Assembly: GCA_001414485.1 (NCBI GenBank)
Contig: LLEY01000032.1
Span: 186,001 to 250,000 of the forward strand
Direction: 5' to 3'
Source of the DNA: Calycina herbarum
Taxonomy: Eukaryota; Ascomycota; Leotiomycetes; Helotiales; Pezizellaceae
Length of the DNA stretch: 64,000 nt
Positions 31,325 to 41,921 of this stretch are shown one piece after another; position 1 is the stretch's first letter, and every line of letters begins with the position of its first letter. The notes beneath the pieces were generated by a model. It ran no database searches. It was given only the letters and a program-made list of their open reading frames with translations, and was not told the DNA's origin. The translations under genes were made by a program, and so were the position numbers.

Positions 31325-31953
31325 TTTGGTCTCATTTTTTGCTGTGAGTTTGGGAGTTGGCGAAGTAAGCCTGAAACTTATTTTTCTAGGGGAGTGGACG
31401 CAACAAACGGCGGGCTAGTGGCAATGAGCTTGTTGAATTGACAACACCATTCACTATGAGTAAACATGTCTTCGTTAATCTGTCTGCTGTTCTTTATTTT
31501 TCAACAGATCAACCATCTTAATTACAACCCAACCTAGGTTAAGTATGTCAGTAACTCTGAAAGCGAGGCTCCTCCCAGATCTAACACTAGTTTAGCCCTT
31601 AAAAGAAAGTGAGCTTAGTTGGTAAAGGGGTCCACGTCCAATTTTACTCAAGAATCATAAGACCATCAAAATTTTCAACCTTCTTCTTTCAAGAAGAAGT
31701 CAACTTGGAAGTCAAAATACCTCCTAAAGTAGTAATTCGACCCGGCTCATAGGTGGAACCCACATGCCGAGGCACCCCGAGCTCTCTCCAGCTCCCGCAA
31801 AAGCTAGCTACCCCACACGAGTCTACTTCCAGGTTTATACTACATACCCCCTCCCGCCACATCTATCATACACCCTAAATTCACTACCGAAAACCGTCAT
31901 CCCTCTAGCCCCAGACGTCAAATCCCCCAAACAATCAACCAATTCAGCGCAAA
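31325..31953. other. Intergenic, divergent promoter region
   Basis: About 630 bp between the TTI2-like gene and the next plus-strand gene; promoters of both should be here. A short hairpin (CTTCTTCTTTC/AAGAAGAAG) lies at about 31681-31701. The first part of the plus-strand frame from 31764 has no signature and is not called. Confidence 0.5.
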
Positions 31954-32513
31954 ATGATCCGACGCTCCATCTCCCAAATTTTCCAAACCAACAGTCCGAA
32001 AGAGAATCTCGAAGCACAAGCAAAAGAATTAGAAGCGCAAAACTTAGCAGCTATGTTTTCGCATTTACAATCTTCTCGTCCTAGGGTATTTCCCCTCCCT
32101 ACCCCCTCCCAACCTAATCGCGAGCATAAATTAACAATTGTCCGGTACAGGTACAACAACCCTCCCCCTTCCCGACCTCGAACCCATTAAATCAAACACC
32201 CTCTCACTCCCTCACCTCCCTCCCGAATTCCTGGATCGCTCAATTCACAAACCCCGCCTCTTCGATGCCAATAGAGCAAAAACCGAGGAATCAAATCGAA
32301 GCAATGCCGCCTCTAGAAACACCGAATGGAAATACAGTAGAGGAGTTTAGGGTACCAAGAGTAATACTCGATCCAGCAAAAAGACATCCGGTATTTTTCA
32401 CGGATAGGTTTAAGAAGGCGCCGAACGGGGTAGCAAGCGGGAGGGGCAGCCCGATTAGTGAGGGGTATGTGTTTGAGGATGGGGAGAGGAGGGAGGTTGA
32501 GAGTAGGCTGTGA
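31954..32513 (+). CDS. Hypothetical protein, two exons (164 aa)
   Basis: Exons 31954-32085 and 32151-32513, intron 65 nt, phase 0, acceptor GTACAG. The N-terminus MIRRSISQIFQTNSPKENLE is basic/amphipathic, followed by a helical stretch (EAQAKELEAQNLAAMFSHLQ). After the junction a Pro/Ser/Asn-rich region leads to RVPRVILDPAKRHPVFFTDR then FKKAPNG near the C-terminus, which looks conserved because it is less biased than its surroundings. Mitochondrial targeting is possible from the N-terminal residues. I do not recognise the family. The downstream end (REVESRL-stop) precedes a convergent gene. Confidence 0.5.
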
Positions 32514-33116
32514 GGGATTTACACAATGACGAAGGGTAGGGAGGTGACGGGATGAGGGTTTGTAATTGAGAGGGCATGGATAAGGGGAAAAGTCTATTGT
32601 TGTATTTTTGGGTGTACATATGCGCTGGTATTGGGGTTGATTTGGGTCGCTTTTTTGGGGGGGGGGGTTATGGCGTATACATTGATATGAAGTTAATGCA
32701 AAAATAGCGTGTTGCACGAAAGGTTCTTTCACTTGAGTAATGATCTCAAAGTCCTCTACATTAGTACAGCCCAAAAGCTTTAAATTAGAAGAAATTTTGA
32801 AATTGGCATGGATTTTTGCACTTCTTAGTCAATGGAAAACATCTATCAAAAACGGTATTCGAAGCATCAGAACCAGGCAAAACAACAACAACACTACGGC
32901 ATGCCTTAAAAAGTAAATTTCAATGGTATGCTACCCTTCCAAAACATAAGAAATTATTCTTCGGAGCGATATGCCCTGTGTACAAAGGCCGCGTGCCTAC
33001 CTCCCTTGAACTCCGCTGGTATAAAAATGACTCGCCCGTTGAAATCAAATATCCTACACTTCCCCGCCACCAACTTGGACTACTCCGTGTCCCCGGATTT
33101 CGCGCTTGTCCCACAC
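32514..33116. other. Intergenic, no gene seen
   Basis: About 600 bp between convergent genes. It includes a run of nine or more G at about 32656-32667. The frame at 32816-33196 (plus) overlaps the SNARE gene antisense and is treated as chance. Confidence 0.5.
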
Positions 33117-33918
33117 TCACTTCCCGCTTCCAACACACTTGGACCAGCCTGGTAAACCGCATCCCATACCTACGAAGAGGTAAATCAAGAAAATAATAAC
33201 CACAGTGAGCAATGCCAAAAGTTTCGTGTTCTTCCACCACATCTGTCGTCGCAAAGTTCTCGAGCGTACCCGGAAGTCATGAGCGCTACCGCCAAGACGA
33301 TCGGTTTTATCAACCAACAAATCAATCCTTTCACCCCTCTCCAAGAGACTCTCAATATTCTGGCTCATGATTCCCCTCACGTTCTCAATTTCCCCTTGAA
33401 CATTGGCGATAGCGTCATCCTTTCCAGCTTTGGTAGTTCCATAGTCCACCATCAAGCCCTTTAATTCGGTGTTGAAGCTTCCGGCACCATAATTGGGGAG
33501 ACTGGCGAAATCGGTGCTTTCGGGTGGAAATTGGGCTTGGAAGCGCTTCTTAATTTCAACGAGGAAGCCGAAGGGGATACGTCGACCAAGGGATGAATCG
33601 GCGATTACGAGGTAGGTGAGACCGCCAGCGGAAGAGGAGGAAGGGGAGTATTCGGAGGGAGCATCGGCGATGTAGTGGATGAAGTTGTTATTGTGGGTGT
33701 AGGTTAGCTTTTGTGCCGATTTATGATCGATTTTGGGGAGGACAAGAGATGCGAGGGAGGAGGTTTGGGAGGCGGCGGAGGTGGTATGTTCGGTGAGGAT
33801 GGTGGTATTGTGTGCGATGCAGGAGCTGGCAATTGTTAGTGGTGGTCAAGGAGAGGAGAGGAGTTGAGGGGAGAACTGACTAGAGGAGGGGAGTTGGTGG
33901 AGTCGAAGAGGAAGCCAT
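33117..33918 (-). CDS. Longin-domain R-SNARE, VAMP7/Nyv1-like (248 aa)
   Basis: Exons 33918-33881 and 33825-33117, intron 55 nt, phase 2. R-SNAREs on transport vesicles pair with Q-SNAREs to drive membrane fusion; VAMP7/Nyv1-type members act at the vacuole, endosome or plasma membrane. The N-terminal longin domain starts LLYSCIAHNTTILTEHTTSA, the Tyr-Ser being restored by the splice, and continues to about residue 135 (IPFGFLVEIKKRFQAQF). The SNARE motif spans about 150-205 (VQGEIENVRGIMSQNIESLL then ERGERIDLLVDKTDRL), with the zero-layer Arg in LERGERI. A single C-terminal membrane anchor follows (LLALLTVVIIFLIYLFVG), with 17 residues after it, a slightly long lumenal tail. Confidence 0.9.
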
Positions 33919-34204
33919 ATTTATCCAGGATTTCCAAATAGTGTCGACTTGTATGGTGAAATTAATGTAGGAATTACTTGACGTCCAGGTTCAAGTATGG
34001 TGTAACAAGTGGTGTTGTGTTGAAGGAGTATGACGCAGTGAGGATTGCCTCGGAACGGCGATACCTTTTGCCGTGTACACCAACCTCGCAGGCGCGTCTC
34101 CATCAAAATTTACAAGTCGAGCGAAGTAGAGCCATCGACAACTCCAATGGAAACCTCCTCTACCAACAAACCCTTTTCCGTTTCCTCCGCATACCCAGCC
34201 GATA

Positions 34205-36790
34205 ATGAACATAACGCCACGAATCCCAAAGCAATGTGCCTTTTGTGCCTTTAAAGATTCACCGTGGTCTACCTCGCTATTTCGATGGCAGAACGGCTCG
34301 GTACGCCATCGAGGTTCTTCGAAAAAGACAAATCGACCCGGAAGGTTCGAAGCATACATCAAAGGCGGCATTTCTAGAAACTCACTACCCGGCAATACTC
34401 AAAATGAGGGAGCGATTGGAAGTCATGATCCTCAAAATGCGAGACAGAACCTCCTCGGCGGGTCCCATACCGAACCTACACGAATGAAAAGGGCCATGGA
34501 TGGTTTTGGGCGGCGGAATGCACTGCATTCTTCGGATCTGAAGGATTACCCTGGAAAATCAAAGGAGTCCGCATACGATATATTGGCAAATCTTGTCTCC
34601 GAGCAGGTTCGGAAATTTCGTGCCCAAGAAAAGGGTAAACTGAATTCTCGAATGGCAAATCGTTCCAAGGAAGAACGACAGGAAGCCGTGTCGATTTTGG
34701 AGAAAAACATAGCAAGTTTTGCAAACGATGTTAGGGCTTCTGCCGCCAGAGCATCTAGGCTTCGAAAAGTCACAGTAGGAGACAACCCTCTATTTTTCCA
34801 CTTCCGACAAGCCTTCATTACCGGTCACATTTACGGGTTATCTGCCGAGATCAAATATAGATATTTGAATTTCGTTCATGGCAAGACAAATCAATCTTCC
34901 AAAGCGACTGTAGAGTTTCAAGCACAATTAGCAGATCTCAGTCATCCCACAGAGTGGTACCCAGGAACAAGGGCAATGCAGAGGACAGTACATCTGCACA
35001 TTGGGCCTACGAATTCGGGAAAAACATATCATGCGTTGAAAAAACTCGAGGCAGCAAAAACAGGTGTTTATGCTGGCCCTTTGCGACTGCTGGCACATGA
35101 AGTGTATACTAGGTTCAATGCGATGGGCAAGAAATGTGCTCTGATTACGGGAGAAGAACAAAGAATACCCGAAGGCTTAAATGCCACCATGAGCAGTTGC
35201 ACAGTCGAAATGGTTCCACTCAATTCCGAGGTCGAAGTTGCAGTGATTGACGAGATTCAAATGATCGGAGACATCGACCGTGGCTGGGCCTGGACCCAAG
35301 CTTTCCTTGGTGTCATGGCAAAGGAAGTCCATTTGTGCGGCGAAGAACGAACCGAGGAACTCATAACGTCCTTGTGCCAAACCACGGGGGACAAACTTGT
35401 CATACATCGGTATGAACGACTTGGTGCTTTGGACGTTGAAGCCAAGAGCTTTCATTCCAAACTAAAAAATCTCCAGAAGGGGGACGCCGTGATACTGTTC
35501 TCTCGAGTGGCCATCCACGCAATGAAGAAATCCATTGAAAAAGCAACGGGTAGACGCTGCGCCGTGGTTTATGGCTCCTTGCCTCCCGAGACTCGAGCTC
35601 AGCAAGCCGCTCTTTTCAATGACCCCAACAATGATTACGACTTTCTAGCTGCAAGTAACGCAGTCGGAATGGGCTTGAATTTGAGCATTAAGCGTATAAT
35701 ATTCGAAGGAGTTTCGCGTTTTGATGGAATCAGTCATACACGTCTTGATACTTCCGAAATCAAACAGATTGCTGGCAGAGCAGGCAGATACAAGAGCTCC
35801 CATGCAGCCATTCAGGAGGGAACCTTCAAACACGACAATGCCAATCCATCTCTTCCGAAAAGGCCAGAGCCTAGTACCGGATTCGTTACCTCGTACCACC
35901 AAGAGGATTTGAACGTCATTCAGACGGCGATGAGAACGACTGCTCCACAGATTAAAACCGCTGGTGTTTTCCCATCAGAACATATCACATCTAAATTTGC
36001 ATCCTTCTTTCCAGCCGAAACACCATTCGCTTATATCATGCTTCGAATGAAGGAATTAATCAAAATCAATCCACAGCATCACATGTGCGCCATGCGCGAG
36101 ATCGTCGAATTACTTGATCTCATTCAGCCGTACAAAATGACGGTCAAGGACCGCCTCACATTCGCAAACGCCCCTGTTGCCTTAAATGACCCTGGTGCAG
36201 CAGCTACCATTTGCGAATTTGCATCATGTATCTCAAATCAGACCAGTGGAGAACTACTAAATATCCGTACTCTGAAACTGGAGCTTCTTGACCAAGAAGC
36301 CCTCAATTACTGTCATGGGATGAAGGGGTACTTGCGAGAAGCAGAATTACTTCACAAGGGCCTGACTTTGTACCTATGGCTCAGTTATCGATTCCCATCC
36401 GTATTCCGAAGTCAAGCACTCGCCTTTCACGTCAAAGGTCTGGTAGAAGAAAAGATTGATTTCTGCTTGTCGCAAGTTGATCAGCATTATTCTCGGAAGG
36501 ATATCAGGGTGTCGGAGAAGGAGAATGCGAAATTGGATTGGCAAGAGCAGAAAATCAAGGAGCTTGAGGATTCTGGTATTCTTGGAGAACGGGATGAGCA
36601 GGAGAAGCCGGATGAAGATGAGAGTATTGAGTATCTGGAGAAATTGACCGATGATTCTCCAGATAAGTTGGAGGAAAGCTGGACTTATGACGAGAAGATT
36701 GAGGGAGGGACTAAGAAAAGCCAGACGATGCCTTTGGCGAATTTGGAGCATACGACGCCCGCTGCTCCCAAGATTGAAGCAGAAGCATAG
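34205..36790 (+). CDS. SUV3: Mitochondrial ATP-dependent RNA helicase SUV3 (861 aa)
   Basis: Single exon. SUV3 is the helicase of the mitochondrial RNA degradosome, which unwinds RNA for 3'-5' exonucleolytic decay. Visible motifs: Walker A in HLHIGPTNSGKTYHALKKLE (about residue 266-275), PLRLLAHEVYTR (motif Ia), the DEIQ box in VAVIDEIQMIGDIDRGW (about 348), LFSRVAIHAMKK, VVYGSLPPETRAQQAALFND, FLAASNAVGMGLNL and motif VI QIAGRAGRYKS (about 520). The Suv3 C-terminal part follows (IKINPQHHMCAMREIVELLD region). The N-terminus (MNITPRIPKQCAFCAFKDSP...) is basic but only weakly like a presequence. The first 220 residues are variable, as usual in fungi. The last 70 residues are highly acidic. The frame has no in-frame ATG further upstream. 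Confidence 0.93.
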   Translation: MNITPRIPKQCAFCAFKDSPWSTSLFRWQNGSVRHRGSSKKTNRPGRFEAYIKGGISRNSLPGNTQNEGAIGSHDPQNARQNLLGGSHTEPTRMKRAMDGFGRRNALHSSDLKDYPGKSKESAYDILANLVSEQVRKFRAQEKGKLNSRMANRSKEERQEAVSILEKNIASFANDVRASAARASRLRKVTVGDNPLFFHFRQAFITGHIYGLSAEIKYRYLNFVHGKTNQSSKATVEFQAQLADLSHPTEWYPGTRAMQRTVHLHIGPTNSGKTYHALKKLEAAKTGVYAGPLRLLAHEVYTRFNAMGKKCALITGEEQRIPEGLNATMSSCTVEMVPLNSEVEVAVIDEIQMIGDIDRGWAWTQAFLGVMAKEVHLCGEERTEELITSLCQTTGDKLVIHRYERLGALDVEAKSFHSKLKNLQKGDAVILFSRVAIHAMKKSIEKATGRRCAVVYGSLPPETRAQQAALFNDPNNDYDFLAASNAVGMGLNLSIKRIIFEGVSRFDGISHTRLDTSEIKQIAGRAGRYKSSHAAIQEGTFKHDNANPSLPKRPEPSTGFVTSYHQEDLNVIQTAMRTTAPQIKTAGVFPSEHITSKFASFFPAETPFAYIMLRMKELIKINPQHHMCAMREIVELLDLIQPYKMTVKDRLTFANAPVALNDPGAAATICEFASCISNQTSGELLNIRTLKLELLDQEALNYCHGMKGYLREAELLHKGLTLYLWLSYRFPSVFRSQALAFHVKGLVEEKIDFCLSQVDQHYSRKDIRVSEKENAKLDWQEQKIKELEDSGILGERDEQEKPDEDESIEYLEKLTDDSPDKLEESWTYDEKIEGGTKKSQTMPLANLEHTTPAAPKIEAEA

Positions 36791-37651
36791 GCGATGTACG
36801 ATATGTGTTCGCTACGATCATTGTATGTATATGTAGTGTGTAATTTCGTTGGCATTGGGCGGCTTTTGTATACTTGGGGCATAAAAATGGGAACTACAGG
36901 CCATAAAGATAACGAGGGTTGATTGGGATGGGACCCTTGCAAGATACGTTATAATGACGAACAAAAACCCTTCTCTTGTATGTTGATCTACCATGCTATC
37001 AATGCGTGTTTTTGCTTGCCTCGTTGGACGCTGGTTTGAGGTTTCCGCTGTACAGGCCAGCTCCCCCAGGAGATTCCCAACGCCATACTTTAGTGCAACA
37101 TTGTTTACATCAATACAGCCAAATGCATCACTCTCTTACAAAGTAGGATCTAGGGAGGAAATGGTAGCTGTTACGTGATTTTGTAGATGACTGGTGGCTA
37201 AGGTCCAGAAAAAAGGTTATTGACCTAACCACCTTGGGTACCCCACATTTTCAGCAAAAAATGCAAGCACAAAAAAAGTTCAAAAACATACAACAGCAGG
37301 TATTCGCTGGTGGTCACCCACCCAACTACTAATCTGCCGATCTGAGGCTTGTGTATGGCAGAGCGGACGGGATGCCCAATTCTCCTCAGTCTATGGTCGT
37401 ATGTGACAGTTTGTGCTGTATTTGTATATATGTTGATGGGTTTGGCGGGGAGGGAATTTGGGGTTGACTGCTGGTGACAGTCTGAAATGGATTTACCCTC
37501 TTTTGTCATTTGTGTTGAAGTAAAAGTTTCAACTATTACTCTCCGTGTGACTTTCATTTAACATGATTTCAAAGCTTCTCGGGTAGTCGTTGATATTACT
37601 TGAGGTTTCCCTTTGTGGGCCGCTGTTCGCTTCCCTTTGTCAACCCACTCA
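36791..37651. other. Intergenic, no gene seen
   Basis: About 860 bp between convergent genes. Frames on the minus strand near 36685-36942 and 37225-37557 have no recognisable content. Confidence 0.5.
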
Positions 37652-39607
37652 TCACACTATACAAAAATTTCCTTCTCTAAACCCATTCTCATCATTAAGC
37701 AATGTTATTGCCTCTCCGTCCATAAAACCATCCACGTAACATTCCCCTACAAACTCAAACTTACCTCCTCGATCTCGTAATAGAACAGGGATATTACATC
37801 CATACAACACCATCACCGAATCCCCCTTTTGCGCTCGACTGGGTGCCATACCAAGACGTCCCTTCTCAGTGATGGCAAGTCGACGTGCCATCGTTGATAT
37901 CGTATCTTTGACTCGTCCCCCTAATTTCTCTGTAGACTCGGTTTTCAAGGAATGGAATACGGAAATTGCCTCGTTACAATACGATTTGAGAGGTCTTCCA
38001 AGGATGAGGAGTTCTTCGTTTGTTTCGATCCATGAGCGGAAATAGCGCGGGATGTCTTTTTGGTTTGGGTCGTGGAAGTAGGCTTCGCAAAGTGATTTTA
38101 ATGCTTCGAGATAGTGGGTTTCTGGTAGGTGTTCCGAGAGATATCGGTCTGCTCGATCGAGTGTTAGACATCGGACGAGGGATCTTAAGATGATTTCCAC
38201 TTCATTGGTGGGATCTGAAATTGAGGGGTCAGAGAGTAAGGGGTTGGCGTTTTTCGATGATGTCGGTTGGATGAGCGGAAGGTTTCGCTCGAGTTCTCCT
38301 GTGTCATTGTATTTTGATCCTCCCAAGCCATCGATTATGTCAAGTACGATACCTGAACAGGTAAGGATTTGACCATCATTTGAGATTTGGTAAGTTGGAT
38401 CTCTTCCCTTTGAAGCTCTGTACATGAGATCTGTATCAAGTGCCCAAACTGGACGGAAATTTCCAGTTCCTGGATTGGATCCTTGACTGGCCATAACAGG
38501 CATGACTTTCCCCTCAACATGCACCTTCCAATCCGGGATCCAAGATGGAAGACGCTTCTTTTCGCGCAGCTCTGAAAGTTCCGCACTGTTTTTGAAAACA
38601 TGAGAATAACAAATAATATCCAAACACCCATACTTGTCAAAAAAGCTCCCAACAAGCTGCCTAAACACATCCTCAACCGTAAACTCCGGATCCACAATCC
38701 TCACCAAATCCCTATCCCTCGCAATTCCCAAAAGCGAATAAACACGATCCCTCTCATCAGTAGCCCCACTATCCCCAACATAAGCCATCATAGCAACCAA
38801 CCCTATTTCCCCTTCCCTCTTCGAAAACCACTGGTTCATCCTCCTCCGATTCCAGCCCGCATAGAAAGCGCTTTTATCCAAAAGATGTTGATCCCAAGCT
38901 TTACAGATCCACGCCGCATAAATAGCCTTCATCATCTTCCTCCGAGAAATACTTTTTGCACCACAGAAGAAGCGAACATGGTTGCTGATTAGGAATTCTT
39001 GTAGTGTCCAGACACGACGCCACCATGGTCGCATCAGTAGACATTTCAGAGATTTCCAATCCAAACCACTATCTTCCTCTCTCAATTTTTGTAATTTTTT
39101 GGACTGCTTCTTCTCTTGATTGCCTTCGGAACTGAGGGAATCGCTAAGACGATGGAGATCTCGAACCGCGTTCTTACAATCCCCGGGTGTTTCTGGGGTA
39201 TCCTCGATTTCGGAACCGAGCCAAACGATCGTTTCATAAGCTTGTGAGTATATCTTCCCCATGATCTTCATCTGGGCGCTTTTTTCGACCTCGTCTTTTT
39301 GATTCATGCATATTGAGTCGATCCACCACCAAGTCTTGGGTGAGAAATCGGGGAGTGAAGGCACAAGTTTCAGAAATGTGTGTAAATTTGAGAGGACTTG
39401 AATTTCATGTCCATTGACATTTATGGGGGTTCGATGGAGTGAGTTTCCCCATGTGTAAGATAAAGCGATGAACTCGGGACATGAATCTAGTGCGAAAGAG
39501 ACGAGACGTCCTTGGCTTTTGGTTGGTCCAGAGTTCCAGGGTAGTTGGAGGAGACGAATTGTGTCGAGGGATGAGTATAAGGGCGTTTTTGATTCTTTGC
39601 CTGACAT
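37652..39607 (-). CDS. HET-domain (heterokaryon incompatibility) protein (651 aa)
   Basis: Single exon. The HET domain is recognised from its conserved blocks: FIALSYTWGNSLHRTPINVN (about 46-65), WWWIDSICMNQKDEVEKSAQ (about 93-112), MKIMGKIYSQAYETIVWLGS and WWRRVWTLQEFLISNHVRFF (about 196-215). The conserved D-x-x-C-x-N-Q block is intact. HET domains are thought to have a TIR-like fold and to trigger cell death or growth arrest when incompatible strains fuse. The C-terminal 300 residues are the variable region, including a DRVYSLLGIARDRDL segment and a terminal part (GDSVMVLYGCNIPVLLRDRG, FVGECYVDGFMDGEAI) typical of this subgroup, where a 'P.vLR..g..y.lvGecYvhGiMdGe' block closes the protein. 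No NACHT, WD or ankyrin domain is fused. Confidence 0.9.
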   Translation of the reverse strand: MSGKESKTPLYSSLDTIRLLQLPWNSGPTKSQGRLVSFALDSCPEFIALSYTWGNSLHRTPINVNGHEIQVLSNLHTFLKLVPSLPDFSPKTWWWIDSICMNQKDEVEKSAQMKIMGKIYSQAYETIVWLGSEIEDTPETPGDCKNAVRDLHRLSDSLSSEGNQEKKQSKKLQKLREEDSGLDWKSLKCLLMRPWWRRVWTLQEFLISNHVRFFCGAKSISRRKMMKAIYAAWICKAWDQHLLDKSAFYAGWNRRRMNQWFSKREGEIGLVAMMAYVGDSGATDERDRVYSLLGIARDRDLVRIVDPEFTVEDVFRQLVGSFFDKYGCLDIICYSHVFKNSAELSELREKKRLPSWIPDWKVHVEGKVMPVMASQGSNPGTGNFRPVWALDTDLMYRASKGRDPTYQISNDGQILTCSGIVLDIIDGLGGSKYNDTGELERNLPLIQPTSSKNANPLLSDPSISDPTNEVEIILRSLVRCLTLDRADRYLSEHLPETHYLEALKSLCEAYFHDPNQKDIPRYFRSWIETNEELLILGRPLKSYCNEAISVFHSLKTESTEKLGGRVKDTISTMARRLAITEKGRLGMAPSRAQKGDSVMVLYGCNIPVLLRDRGGKFEFVGECYVDGFMDGEAITLLNDENGFREGNFCIV

Positions 39608-40375
39608 TTTTATTCTTCAGGAGTGTTTCGATGGGGAAATGGAATATATCGTATTATCGAGCGAGGCTGGCGGGGGGCTGCCCAAAGAACATGGGTATTT
39701 AAGAAGGGGCACATAAAAGCAAGGGGCAGTAAGCGGAATCGAAAACGACGGCACTAGCGTTAAGATACTCGAGGTTGGGCGTGCTGAATACCAATTTTGT
39801 GTCATACAGCTTGAGAAGAGGAGCGGCCAGCTCGTCAGCCATGATGAACCAAAGGTTGGATTTCATGGCGCACAGGGCTTACTCATCACGTTACGTCCCC
39901 ATTTTGCCCTCATCAATAATGGAACTGGTTGAATTAGACCTAGGAAATTAGTGTGAAAAGGGAGTGGAAGTAGCTTACCCATCTGGTCTAACGAAGCGTA
40001 AATTTTTTATATCAGAGAAAATAGCAGCCTCAAGACCGATTCTCCCATTTGCGAGAAAGCGAAAGGTTCAATAATGAGATAGGAAAGGATGGTTTGTAAA
40101 GTACTCAGCCCAAAAATATAATGTTTTCGAAATCGAAGAGGGAGGTCAGAGTGCCACCTTCAACCACCTTCAACCACAAAAAAAGCAAAGAAGGAAGAGT
40201 AAAACGGAAATTCCTTTTCTTCTCATTCATAAATCTAAACACACAGTATGAAACGAGAAAGATATACCATCAACAAAAAGCAAGACTCAAGACTCAAGAG
40301 CCAAAACAAACAAACCATCCCTTCCTTTTTAAGTAAAAGAGATTTAAACACCGCACTAAAATCAACCCGACACTC
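39608..40375. other. Intergenic, no gene seen
   Basis: About 770 bp between the HET gene and sidA, which are transcribed in the same (minus) direction. It should contain the HET promoter and the sidA 3' end. The A-rich stretch at about 40160-40340 shows no gene. Confidence 0.5.
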
Positions 40376-41921
40376 TTAAGCCGAAGCTCCAAAAATACTA
40401 GAAACCAACTCGCCCCCACGAACAGCAAGAATAGAGAGAAGGGTATCGCTCAACTAGAAAAAAACATGTTAGTAAAAGGTCTCTGAATCGAAAGAAGAGG
40501 AAGAACTTACACCGTGAGTCCCCTCATTACACCCCTGCAACCAAATACCCGCATTCCCCTCAACCTTCCCCTCCCCAAAGACAACCCCGTAATCCCGTCC
40601 AACAGCAAACTTGCCTCCCTCCTGCTCAACGACCAATTCCCGAACCCCACCTAACATCTCCTCATGAGCATTCCTTTTATACCCCGTAGCAGCGAAAACA
40701 TAATCAGCCTTGATTTCCTCCTCAACTCTCGCTCCCGAATCGGTGGAAACGAATCGGAGGTTTAGACTCGAGCCTTCGCCTTGTTCGGCGGTCTCGACCA
40801 CACGGTTGTGGATGATGTTGCAGCGCCAGGTTGATGGGTCCGGATTATTGACTCGTTGCATGTAGAGCTGGTCGTAGAGGTGTTCGAGGAGGTTGAGACG
40901 GACGACTCCGTAGTTGGTTCCTTTGTCGAGGGCTAGGGAGGCGGCGCGGGCGACGGGGTCTTGGTTGTAGATTCCTTCAACACGATCTGGGTCGAAGATC
41001 TCGTTGACGCTGATTTCTCGTTAGTTTATTTTTTCATCTCGGGTAATTGGGGAAGGAAACATACAAAGGACTATCATCACTAGGTCTCAAACTTGAACCC
41101 TTGATGACAAGTTTCACCTCACTCTCAGGGAATCTCTCGCTCAAATCATTATAGATCTCCGCGGCACTCTGACCACTCCCCAAAATGACGAATTTTGGTT
41201 TTCGTCCTTGCTCTCTCTGTTGGATCTGCTTGATAGAAACAGCAAATTGACTGGAGTGAGCAACATGCTTGAGACCTTGGAGATTTTGTGGGATGATTGG
41301 ACGTCCACCAACCGCAATAACAACATGCTTTGTCTTTCGCGTGATCAAAGTTCCGTTTTGATCACGGGCTGTGACTTCCCATGAAGTTACTTTTCCCTCA
41401 GCATTCTTCTCTCCTACTCGGACACCTTCGACATCCATTCCATAAGCGACCTTTCCTTCTTTTTCGAAGTGGCTGGCGCACCAACGGAGATAATCTTCAT
41501 ATTCCACTCTACTTGGCAAGAAAGTGCTGAGATTAATGAAGTGATTCAGACGTCCCTTTGAGAAAAGATAGTTGATGAAAGTGAAGTGGGAGCGTGGATT
41601 TCTAGGTGTAGCAAGATCTTTAAGGAATGAGATTTGCATTCTAGCACCGGGAAGTTGCATACCAGCGTGCCACGCGAATTCAGGTTGCTTCTCGAGGAAG
41701 AGGACTTTTTGTTCTGGGCCGTTGGCAAGGTTGTCTTTCATGGCAATTGCTATTGCGAGAGAGGCTGGACCAAAACCAACGCACAATAGATCCAAGACTT
41801 CGTCGGGAGAGACTGTTGGTTCAACATAGTGACTGTCGTTGGAAAATACTTCTGCGTTTCCACTTGGGAGAGTTGTTTGGTCGAAAGACTCCGAAGGAGG
41901 GGTTATAGCTGAGGGGGCCAT
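40376..41921 (-). CDS. sidA: L-ornithine N5-monooxygenase, siderophore pathway (477 aa)
   Basis: Exons 41921-41065, 41009-40511 and 40453-40376; introns 55 and 57 nt, phases 2 and 0. It hydroxylates L-ornithine at N5 with FAD, NADPH and O2, the committed step of hydroxamate siderophore synthesis. The FAD-binding motif is LLCVGFGPASLAIAIA (GFGPASLA at 49-56); substrate-pocket and fold motifs follow (EFAWHAGMQLPGARMQISFL then KDLATPRNP). The NADPH-binding motif is FVILGSGQSAAEIY (about 245-257), and the C-terminal family motif is YVFAATGYKRN. Splice junctions rebuild DDSPFVNEIFDPD and NEGTHGLSDTLLSILAVRG, both typical of SidA. It is transcribed away from the NRPS gene. A GATA core (TTATCT at 42006-42011) lies 85 bp before the start codon. 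Confidence 0.95.

Noticed and set aside
31600..31760. tRNA-like word (GCTTAGTTGGTAAAG) with a TTCGACCC further on
   Set aside because: Spacing and arm pairing do not form a cloverleaf; no acceptor stem.
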